Below are positions 1-10,500 of a stretch of DNA of 28,386 nucleotides, in pieces. Numbering within the stretch: the stretch's first letter is position 1; every line of letters starts with the position of its first letter. The notes below the pieces were generated by a model. It had not been told where the DNA came from. It searched no databases and saw nothing but the letters and a program-made list of their open reading frames with translations. Where the stretch lies: contig NMRA01001100.1 in assembly GCA_002633005.1 (NCBI GenBank), positions 1 through 28,386 on the forward strand. Reading direction: 5' to 3'. This DNA comes from Phoronis australis. Lineage: Eukaryota; Phoronida; Phoronidae. The position numbers were made by a program, and so were the translations under genes.

Positions 1-930
1 ATCCCTACGTAAAGCAACGAGTCAGATTGGTTATTAGCACGCTTCTTAAGTCAGTCAACAGTTATTTGAATTGGTCCTGTGGGTTGGGAAGACGAACGTC
101 CGGCAAGTGCCTCTGTTGCTTTCGTACGATAATTGTATCTGGCGGTATATCCCAAATAACCGGTGCGCTGAGCTGCTGACAGCGCGGGACAGCGTTCCGG
201 AGAGCCGGCTTCTTACGATAAAAACAAGAGCTCGCAATACCTCGCAAAATCGCGCGAGTGAAAGCCGAATGTTTCCCGAGATGCTAAGAGAGCTTACGTG
301 CCTATTCTAGCAAATATATTTAGTCAAATATGTGCCAAAACTTTAGATTTCAACTTAGTAAAGTATATTCCATTCCGAAAGAGAACGGTGTGTAGACGTC
401 GTTAGTGTGCTATTAATTGGATAACAAGAATATGCCGGTTTAAAAAATTAATCACTGTCTCATGCAAAAGTGGAGCATTTTAAAAACATTCCAGACAGCA
501 TATTGGAGAGCAGAGTATAAATATAGTATTTAAAAGTGTCATACGTATCAGACTAGCGATTTCTGAGATATGGTGTAAGTTCCGAAGATTGGGACATTTT
601 CCTGGGACCTTACATACATGTAACCTAATTGATAAAGACTTTTTGAAGGTTTTACACATATTTCACGCAAGAGATTAGGTTTTCTTAAACACTAATTGAA
701 TGTTGAAATGGAGTGGTTCACTTCCTTGTGTCCAACATCGGCCGCCAAATAATCCAAAAGAAGCAGTAATCGCTTATAACAGCCGGTATCGGACATTGAG
801 AACCAGTTTCATGCGGATGTGGAGAAAAACTGGTTCACAAAGTGTGACTACTAGGATCAAAATCGTAAGTGCACTTCAGAAACACATCGTAATTAGCTAC
901 ATACAGTTCGTTCGCATGCCCTGATACACC
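1..930. other. Region without recognised features
   Basis: Short open frames occur (71-310 and 700-924 on the + strand). The latter runs into a donor-like GTAAGT at 865, but nothing supports a gene. Confidence 0.5.
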
Positions 931-1098
931 GTAAAATGTTAAAGTTTCGTAAAATGCGACAACTTCTACAATTTACGTCGTTGTCACATTTTATGTTGCA
1001 CAGCCTCTCCTAAAATGTATCAAGATGTTACAATTTACGTAATTCTTACATTTTACGTCGAATGCGCATGCAGGAAATGTATTCTTGTTACATTTTAC
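931..1098. repeat. Small palindromic, MITE-like element
   Basis: Terminal inverted repeats GTAAAATGTTA (931-941) and TTACATTTTAC (1088-1098) differ at one position. An internal stem pairs 949-963 with 980-994, and the motif ACAATTTACGT recurs at about 968 and 1029. No coding capacity. It may be a MITE fragment or a locally palindromic satellite. Confidence 0.5.
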
Positions 1099-4049
1099 TA
1101 AACCAACGTCATATCACAGAGAAAATGACCAGAATCTCGAACAATTGGTGTCTGACACGGGCGAGGGTGCTGCAGTACTTTTGGACGAGTTGTGGTGTCC
1201 AAAAATTTGAATAGCTACCCATTTAGAGAGTGGTCTCGGCAAAAAACTTACCCAATTTAGATAGTAAGTTGGGTAAAAATTCACATTTTCGCACAGTTTG
1301 ATTCAGGAAATTCAGAAAAGGAACCCTTTTAGATAGTACTTTTGTCAAAATGGTACCATTTTGGAGAGTATTTCTTGCTGCGAAACCACCCTTTTGGGCC
1401 GCACTTTTCGTATACCTTATTTGTAGGAAATAGGAATAGTGTCCGGGCTGACACTGTATGAATTTAGCTAATCATAATCAGTATTATTAATACTTTATTA
1501 TTACTATTGTTCTTATTATTATCATCGCCGTCGTCGTCGTCGTCATCATCATCATCATTATTGAATTTATTTAAGAGGACACAGTGCAATATTCACACTA
1601 CATGCTTAGCAAAGTGCATCATGGTAGTCAAAGATTTTTTGTCCTCTATGGTTCAATATTTTCACCGGGCTCATCAAAAAGAAAAGCGAGTGCTGTTTCA
1701 AAAGTATTTTAAAGGCCGGTATTACTAGGTTCGATAATGTGAGAAATGTTTTGATGGCTATAAATGCAAAGTACCTGGCCTATCTTTTGGAAACGAGGAG
1801 GTTGAGATTTAAAATCTTGTTTAGACTTATGCCAACTTCAAAACACGGCATTGTTTCTTATAAAACTTGTGATTTTTCTATCAAACTGGCTCCCGAAATT
1901 GAATTCCCCATGAAAAATTTTGTTGTGGTCGTTTTTCCCGAGGAAATGCGATAAATATTAGCCATTATCATACAGCCGTGAAATAACTGCGTTATCACTC
2001 CGTGAAATACGACACAACTGCCTTTCCGTATTTTTCTAGAACAGGTAACCGTTATCATGTCTAGAGAAAATATATCTGGTAAAGCTGTAAGGATTGAGGT
2101 ATTTGGCAGACTAAATCCATAAAAATGAAGGTAGAAGTTGAAATTCATCTGTTTATATAGTACCGCTCATCGCTCACACTCACTGTACTGGTGTTACTAT
2201 CACCAGTAATTGAAAAATACCTTACACATGACATCTGTACCAAATTCAGTGCTTAAGTCATGAACATATCCGTCAAATATCAACTGAAATTTTAAGTTCA
2301 ATAAACTTAATGGAAATTAAGGTGAAAACAGTGTCTTAAAGAAAGGAAACACGCAACCTAAACAATACAGCGACTTCATTTGGCCAACTAATCGTGAATC
2401 AGTCGTTGCTATACCAAACCCGGTTGTAGGCTATCAACAGACATTAAAAATGACGTTCCTATGTAGTACTTGAAAACAAAATAATGTTCTGTAACGCTCG
2501 ACAACGCTCGAATAATTACTTCAAGCAAAATTTTAAAATTCCTTAGAAAGTCTGCTAAACGAATAAGCGAGACCTACGCTTTAAGCGAGTTACAATTAAG
2601 GCGAATATAGGGAAGTACTACTCACCAAGTATCATCTATGACAAAGAAAGTATGACATCTTTGATGAATATTGCTTTTATCACTCAAGTATGAAGCCAAT
2701 GTTGTAATATATTAAGGCGTCAGATGACGAGGATTGGTTGAAACCACCACCACAAGATTTAGTATCCTTTATATAGAAAAATACGAAAATTGCACTGGAA
2801 TTCACAACAACAGGATAATAACAACTACATGGGCATTTTTTGTGTTTATGAACAAAAACACTGAACCCGCTGTTTGAATAGTACGGGGGTGATTGGACGT
2901 ACCACTTCACCATGGTCGCGGTCTCGTATACTAGGTGGGAAACTCTCTATTCAGGGGCGAACGTGACAGCTCAGGGATTTTACACAGTTTCCATTTTAAT
3001 GTACTTACCATTAGAATGTTTGAAGAGGAAAAAAGACATTGCAACATTTTCCAAAAAAAAAAAAACACTTGCTATGGTTTGTAACTCATCTTTTAACAAA
3101 AATTTGTGGAATGCGATGGAAACCTCTACGTAAGAATGACGTTCATGGAATTTCCCTCCAACAGAAGTGGGCCCTTTTTAATGGCACTATTTCGCTATTA
3201 ACATGTTTTTAACGTGCCGACTTTTCTAAAATGGTTGGTGTCACATTTTTGCGACAAAACACTGTTAAATTCTTCTCATGTAACTAAGCGTACAGTATGG
3301 CATCTATTTAAACACTGGCTAGCCTATACGAAAATATTTTTCTCAGTTACTTACAGATGCAGTTCCGATATTGTTTGCCACGGCGCCTGAGGGACGTGTG
3401 CATAATAAAATTTGAGCTGTCACAATTGCAATGCGGTTGCAGAGCTTAATTTGAACACCGTCAGAAACGAAGGCCTATGCGCCATTCACTTCGTAACGGT
3501 ACTTTCAGAAAAAAAGCAAGGCAACATCTTGTAATAGAACTTCATTTCTTCTATGTCGCTTAATAAAACATTGAGATGAATTAATTGTTTTCGTTACCTA
3601 AGCGAAGATTTTCGCCCAAGCGCTTGCCAACGTCTTGCAGTCTACGGAATGCAGCGCGGCTATGCGGGAGAACATGCGGGTTCAAAGCATGCAGCTGACA
3701 ACTTGCTTATTATAGAGATAAAATGCGGGCTTAGGGATATAATAAGGCTATCTATGGAAATCAAATGATGACGTCGATCTATAATCTGTACCTCTTGAGA
3801 TAAAGCTGGCCGGCAGCGACTGAGAGATCTTCATGTAGCAGGGTTGAAATCAGTAGCTGTCTCTATAATATATCAGATGTAATATCGCAGTCTCGCTTTC
3901 TAGCGAGGCCCTGTGTCCTATCGTTACCGAATTCTTGCCTGATCAATGATTACCTACAGCCCCCCGCAATTTATGTGACCATGATAATGATTAGGTAGGC
4001 CTACTATATGCCTTGAGGGGTTGAGTGGTTTTACAAAGCGATGACAAAA
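1099..4049. other. Intergenic region without recognised gene
   Basis: AT-rich sequence with a trinucleotide tract at 1521-1560 (GTC then ATC units) and an A-homopolymer at 3053-3065. I found no coherent domain in any frame and no repeat shared with the rest of the window. Confidence 0.5.
1521..1560. repeat. Trinucleotide repeat (GTC)n(ATC)n
   Basis: ATCATCGCC is followed by five GTC and five ATC units. The open frame across it (poly-Ser) is an artefact. Confidence 0.9.
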
Positions 4050-4434
4050 CCTAGCCCTTTTATAAGGTATGGGTTTCGGGCTATGCGAAGTCCTAACCGG
4101 TGCAGGCTGCCTAGGCCTAGGTCTGTCAAAAACATCTCAAATCAAATATCTCTCATACTTCGAGATCATCTTTAAAACCAGATAAAAAGTCACCTGTATC
4201 ACTAACTTGTTTAACGTGCCGAAGACACAAAGGGTAAACACGGAAAGCAAATGCGGGCTAACCTGTTGCCTTTTTCCTGTTGTCAAACCTGAACAATCGA
4301 AGGCTTTGTAACCCCATGTCAAAATGGTACATTCCATCACGAAGCAAATAAGTTGACCTACTTAGATATATCAAGTCTAGCAGTTCAGGTTGCACTTCTT
4401 TACGGACCTGCACTTTCAGAAACAGTTTGGCAAA
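4050..4434 (+). promoter_or_regulatory. Putative promoter / 5' UTR region of PRDX6
   Basis: This is inferred only from position upstream of exon 1. I see no convincing TATA box and no clear antioxidant-response element (TGACNNNGC). There is an in-frame stop at 4378 and no ATG in that frame before 4435. An untranslated upstream exon cannot be excluded. Confidence 0.3.
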
Positions 4435-4520
4435 ATGGTCAACCTTGGAGACGTGTTCCCGGATTTCGAAGCCAATACGTCAACTGGACCGATGAAATGG
4501 CATGAGTATATCAATAACAG
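4435..4520 (+). CDS. PRDX6: PRDX6 coding exon 1 (residues 1-28 and two bases of codon 29)
   Basis: This exon encodes [18 protein letters not shown] through HEYINN and ends AACAG|GTGTGT. Phase 2 is needed so that AG plus the C of exon 2 makes Ser29, which restores the family S-W. A second donor-like GTGGGT at 4544 would shift the frame into exon 2, so I rejected it. The N-terminus is three residues shorter than in human PRDX6. Confidence 0.93.
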
Positions 4521-7500
4521 GTGTGTTGTCATTGTCAAAACAGGTGGGTGTAGGGAATTTAAGTTCCAGCACACTCACCCTGGCACTAACCAGAGCAGGC
4601 TCTGGTTCGCGTTCTGTCCCTTCGCTTGTATGACAAGAAATATTGCGTTTTCTGTTGAAATCACTGTTTGGCTGCAAGTTGCTTTGCTTCATTTGCTGTA
4701 GAACCCTACCGGTTTCATTGTGTGCCTGCATAGCAATTTAAAGTTGTTTGACGTTCTGAACAGTTGTATGCAAATTGGGTCGCACCCGGCGTCACTGCCG
4801 GCAGTGGTGACCTAGTTCGTTTTCAGTGATATCTCAGTGAAGCCTATAATAGTAATAGTTGAAAAACGCAAGTAACTCTGGACAGTAGGCCTATAGCTCT
4901 TTGCTCTGAAAAAGTAAAACAGCTTTAAACCCGTGTTTGGTGTCACGCTTGGGTTTGCTATGAAATCGGTGTTATATATATGTATGCTTATTCAGTTCAA
5001 GCAGTTCAGAAGTGAATTTTAAAGTCTTATTTTTGATAACCCCACTTGCAAAATGCGTTTTGGAGAATACGCATGAAGGATAGCGCCTGAAAGTTTCATT
5101 TGAATTCAATCTGCGATTTCTGAGCTACGCTTTACCGAAAATTGTAGTATCGTATGACTATAAAGCCCCGCCCCTTTTATGAGAAACTAATGTCAATTAA
5201 AGGGACCCTTTTCGAGCTTCTATGATAATGACACTATTTCCTTCATTACTGCATGACGTAGATTTGAATAAAACTTTTTGGGCTGTATATTGACAAAAAA
5301 ACTCTTCAAATGAACCCTTTCGTATAGTTTCAGTGGTTCTTTCGACAGATGACTGAAAATTGGTTTTGAAAAGCCACCCATCCTGACAGCACTTCTCGTA
5401 TATGTACGCGTGCATGAGCGCTCTTATGGCAGTACACCAGTTCAACTGCATCACAATTTGAAAACGCCCGCTGTTGCATTTTTCTCAAATGGTGCTTCAG
5501 ATTTCTATAAGGTCACCGCGGTAGGTGGACTTAAGAGTGCATCTCATGATTACATTAATCGTATTAGTCAGCGGCTGCCCGTAGCTGTAGCAAGTGAACT
5601 TTACATGACGTAACTGTGAGGTACAAAATCAACAGTGGGCTACTACTTAGTGCAAATATAGAAATTTCAATACCTCTAGTGGATTGAGCGACTAAATCAG
5701 ATTTATCATGGTTTGACCTACAGAACGCAAGCACGCTACTGATGTTTATCTGGACATCTCACGAAAAAGAAAATAACTTTAAGATACCCCAAATTTTGGC
5801 CCTAACATGGATCATCGGTTTTTAGATGCTCGTGCCTGTAAATGTTTGTGAGTGTCGTTTGTCTCCCAGATTTTATGTATACCTCCGCCGGTCGTTAGCT
5901 TTACATGTTGATATAAATTTCACGAGGAGGTGACGAGCAGAACTACCCGGTCTGTTTGAAATTTCGGGGTCTAACGAGCTCAACACACATTGCTACCGCG
6001 CTGTATTTTGAGGATGGTCTTCAAACATACAGCTAGCTGGTCTGTAATGGATGACCCTCAGTATCACACAAAGGTATTGATAAATACATTGCGTACAGCG
6101 ATCATGTTCAGTCTCCGGTGGTCCCATTTTTATGCGCCCACATATTTATATGTGGACGCATTATGCCGTCATCTCTGTCCGTCCGTCCGTCCGTCCGTCC
6201 GTCCGTCCGTCCGGGCGGCGTCCGTCCGGCGTCCGGCGTCCGGCGTCTGGCGTCCGGCGTCCGCTGCTCTATCTCCAAAACCCTTTGACATACGTTCATG
6301 AAATTTGGCACATGTGTTCCATTTATGAATGGGACGGCATGTGCGAACTTTCGGACGGATCCGACCACCGGTGTGCCCCCTAGTGGCAATTTTAGTTTTT
6401 TACGCTTACCTTTGTATCTTCAAAAGTCCTGAACGGATTTTCATGAAATTTGGTAAGTAGGCACCTAGTAGTGAGATGACGCTATCCTGCCGTTTTCGGA
6501 TGGATTCGACATAGTTTGCGCCACCTAGTGGCCATTTTTACTGTTTTCGAGTCTGTTTTTGTGCTTCCACCCCTCTATCAACCAAACCGCTCAAAGGATG
6601 ATTGTGAAAATTGGTATGTATGTGCTTACTATGTAGAGGACGGTTGACGATGATTTTCCGACAATTTCGACTACTGTGGCGCCTCCTAGTGGCAGTTTTG
6701 TTTTTTTTGCGCCTATGGCTGTATCTCCTAAACCGTTCGCAGGATCTTTACGAAACTGTGTAAGTATATTTATATGATGTTAACAACGGAAGATGACGAC
6801 TTTTGGACGGATCCGACTACCGGTGTGCCCCCTAGTGGCAATTTTAATTTTTTTACGCTTACCTTTGTATCTTCACAAGTCCTTATTGGATTTTCATGAA
6901 ATTTGGTATGTAGGCACCTATTAGTGAGATGACGCTATCCTCCCGTTTTCAGATGGATTCGACATAGTTTGCGCCACCTAGTGGCCATTTTTAGTGTTTT
7001 CGAGTCTGTTTTTGTGCGTCCACCCCTCTATCAACCAAACCGCTCAAAGGATGATTGTGAAAATTGGCATGTATATGCTTACTATGTAGAGGATGGTTGA
7101 NTAGGTCTTCAGGTGTATACTTTGTGTTACTTCGTGACTGTGAAGGAAAAGTTCCAAGTAGAAATTTGTTTCTGGCATTCTAATGCTGTGCTAATCTTGT
7201 ATGTTGGTAAATTTGTTTTTAATTCTATGTTTCTGTGGTGCTTTAAGCAACTGGTGTATAGGATGTGCTTGTATTATGAAGATTACTCACATTTTGCCCC
7301 TAGCCTATTGAGGAGACGATGACCATGCCTTTCCATTTTGCAAAGTATGCCCTCTACTGGCCACTTTATGGTACCAATAAACAACCCTAGAAGGATACCG
7401 TATGCGGTGCAATTGTGGGCGCATTTCAACGCTCCGCGTTGCTCTTGTTATTGTGGTGGGGCGGTCATGTTTTTAGTTGAGTCGATCCCATTTTCAGGTG

Positions 7501-10500
7501 CGGCGGTCTCATTAGATTCCCGTAGGTATGATTTGGAGGACAGGCGGTCATATTTTGGGTCCGGCGGCCATGTTGTTTCTCACCCGTGTATACGTGTCTA
7601 CTGTCACCTTGATTTCGTGTATGACCTACTTCTACCCAGTCTGCTCTATTGTCAGTGCAACTCTTCTAAACATTTCATTGGATCCTTCTAGTGTTGGCTC
7701 CACCGTGGCCCCGGGGGTTGCTACAAGACAGGTAGGAAACCCATTCATTTAAAGACGGGACTCGTATAAAGGGAGCCAGTTGTAGGTACTTCCTCGAAAA
7801 TTGTAACCGTTTCGTACTGATTTGTTCCAGTAACGCCACCCTTTTAGGTGCGACTGCTGCGACTTCTGTAAACTTAACTCTAATGGTAGAGACTCCTAGC
7901 GTAGGTTTGCGTAGTCAAGGGACCTTTGAGGATTTTCGACGTCTCATAGTGAACCCTGATTTTGTTGCAAAACTCGTCCTTTTACCAGAAAAGGTACACT
8001 ATTACAGGGAGACTGTCAAATTGGTTGTGAAAAATCCTTCTGAGCTGCACCTCTTCTATGGGAGCGCCCCTCGCACAAATGAATATTTGTATAACCGGAG
8101 TTACAATAGCAAGGCTGTGGCTATGCTGAAGAGGAAATGAGGTACTGGAGACTATGCTTGAGGACGGTATTCCTTGAGCAAGTCCGCACTAGACATTCGA
8201 ACACCGATTGATGTCGCGAGTATTCCAGAACATTCACGTAACAAGAAAAGGTGCGATTAACCTTCCCTCTGTCGAAGTAACTTTTCACTGACTCCCCTTC
8301 CCGTTTAAAACTGGTTTCAAATTTCACGTCTAGCAGTTAGCGATGTGCAAGCATTTATCATCGACTTGTTCCCTAACCAGGTATTCTGGGTAGTATAGTG
8401 AATTCTGGGTAGGAAATACAGTGTGTTTATGCGGGAGACCATGCACAACAAGATAACATGCCACGGCGGGTTTTTTCATGATTCGTCCAAGTTGATATCA
8501 CGCACTAACAACTAGTCCAAACGCCACCTGTCGTCTCAGTTATGATTCATGTAGAATTAGTTGAGATCAAGAATGTGTTCACAAACTAGCTTAAATGCAA
8601 GATCACACAAAATTACGCGAATGTCTTGCGAGTATGCTCGGAAGCTTACTTGCATAGTCCGGTAAGCAAATGGTGGTCACTAGAGTGTTCGGACAATGAG
8701 TTTGAACTGTTAGGCTCTGTGGGTAGAATTCACTGTTTCAGTTTCGTAAGCGAGGGTTTCTGTTGCCTAATGCATCGCAAGTGTTTTGGGTCAGTCTACG
8801 GAACGCATCCTGATTTTGCACAGGGATATGGTGTCTATAAGAAATTATTTCGACGGAAATCTCAGCTCACATCTCAGTCTCGAATTATGTATCGACAAAC
8901 TAATTTCCACTGCGCTACACATGACCAAGTGCGTTACTCGTGACCCAGTGCTCTTCACGTGACCAAATGCGCTACACGTGGCCAAACCCACTACAAGTGA
9001 CCCAGTGCGCTTCACGTGACCGTATGCGCTACACGTGAACCTAAGCGCTACACGTGAACCTTATAAGCGTTACACGTGACCTAATGCCCTACAAGTGACC
9101 ACAGAAACATTATTTTGTCTCATGTTTTGGCACCTCCACATCAGTGGCGGATCTAGGATACCACAAGGGGGGTGCAACACCCTCGGGGAATCGGGCAAAG
9201 CGCGATTGTATGTGCACAGGCGGCCCAAAAGTTGCGGGGGTCGAGTATGTAGACCTTCTGTTCGGAAAATTGATTCACTCCCAGGGTTTACAGCGAATGA
9301 ACACAATTCTAGCATCAATAAAAATAATAAATAATGATTATAATAATATGATTACTGTTAATAATAATAATGATAATGATAATAATATTAATCATAACAA
9401 GAGTTATTGTTTATATTTGCCAAGCTGGACCATCCTGTTCTCTCACCCGCGCGACTACACCCCTGTGTGTACCACCGAGCTGGGTCGCGCAGTGAAGTTG
9501 GTTCCAGAGTTTCAGAAAAGAGGCGTCAAGATGGCTGCCCTCTCGTGTGATGACGTAGATTCTCACAAAGGTTGGGGGAAGGTAAGCATTGTTTATCATT
9601 TGCGTAACATTTGTAGTGCGTTCAACCAGTGCCGGGGTTTACGCCTCCGCCTTCGGTAATTGCTATTTCTATCAGATTATTTTTCATAGAATTCTTCTAA
9701 AAAGCTTCAATATACTCTTATCGGTAAACAAAGTACTTTATGCCCAATTCACCTAAAACGCCTTCGCAAAAGTATCATTCGCATTTAGAAGTAGCGTCCG
9801 GACTCGCGTTTTGTCAATAAGTGTGGCCTGATTGCAGTGAATGTTGGTTGTTGCAGGATGTCTGCGCCTATGCCAGTCACGGCGGTGATATGCCCTACCC
9901 GATCATCGCCGACCCTGACCGTAAATTGGCCGTCCTTCTTGGCATGGTTGATCCGGATGAACGAACAGAGGGAGGCATGCCTCTCACCTGTCGGGCGGTG
10001 AGTCTCCTCTACCCCAACGTGACTAATTAGACTCAACTATAAATAAATAGTATGGAACAGATGACTACACTTCTGGTCACCCAATCTTGTTAATTTGTGT
10101 TTAAAAGTTTATCTTCCATCGACAGATGATTGTAGATTGTGGAGTATCCCAAAAACCCATTCAAAACACACTGATCAATTTTGTTTTCCTCAGGTTTACC
10201 TTCTGAGGTGTTTCACATTTGCGCACGTGTGAACTTCAGTCACGCGGCCATTTTTTCTCCAGTTTAAGTTAATTGCATGTGGTATGGCTGAAGTCCTCAC
10301 GTGCGCAGATATGACACACGGACGAGGAGAAATATGAGGATGCGAAAATGATTGAGGTGTTCGTATCACCGTCTCCTATCTAATGAACAAACGCACTGAA
10401 GATAATTTGGTGTCAAATTTTACACAGTTTTTGTAAAATACTAAATTCTAATGTACATTGCGACTTTCCATTGGGAGTTCATACGCGCCTGCTCATAGAG

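Larger units (their letters stand above)
6128..7449 (+). repeat. Non-autonomous repeat with hairpin ends and a higher-order tandem array (copy 1)
   Basis: The left end is a near-perfect hairpin (6133-6160) around CCACATATTTATATGTGG. The right end is GTGGGCGCAT followed by the hairpin AACGC-TCC-GCGTT (7428-7440) and GCTCTTGTTA. Both ends recur in the intron 5 copy. Inside are a (GTCC)n / GGCGTCC tract and tandem units that begin with CCTAGTGG at 6379, 6524, 6685, 6831 and 6977 (steps 145, 161, 146, 146). Units 1 and 4, and units 2 and 5, pair best, giving a three-unit higher-order period of about 452 bp. A single N at 7101 marks a break, so the array is probably collapsed in the assembly. The hairpin 3' end suggests a Helitron/Helentron-type non-autonomous element, but no transposase is visible and that class is a guess. 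Confidence 0.75.
4521..9424 (+). other. PRDX6 intron 1 (about 4.9 kb, repeat-rich)
   Basis: A GT-AG intron. It contains a 14-bp palindrome (4793-4806), the CTCF-like higher-order repeat (6128-7449), an orphan reading frame (7787-8140), the E-box tandem array (8911-9100), a DNA-transposon end (9142-9180) and an AT microsatellite (9319-9395). I see nothing recognisable at 4521-6127 apart from the palindrome, or at 8141-8910. Confidence 0.85.

Noticed and set aside
4544-4549. Alternative exon 1 donor CAG|GTGGGT
   Set aside because: It would be phase 1 and shift exon 2 out of the peroxiredoxin frame.
4480-4731. Minus-strand open frame over exon 1
   Set aside because: Antisense shadow of PRDX6 exon 1 and the adjacent intron.
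6108-6389. Three overlapping open frames (PSVRPSVRP and complements)
   Set aside because: They exist only because of the GTCC and GGCGTC simple repeats.
7338-7752. Overlapping plus-strand frames joined to 7831 by a 100-bp intron
   Set aside because: The only frame compatible with the 7830 acceptor has several stops before the 7732 donor.
8626-8943. 105-codon plus-strand frame
   Set aside because: No domain, and its end lies in the E-box tandem array; likely chance.
8911-9100. CRISPR-like array
   Set aside because: Units of 19 bp are directly adjacent without unique spacers, and the locus is an animal intron.
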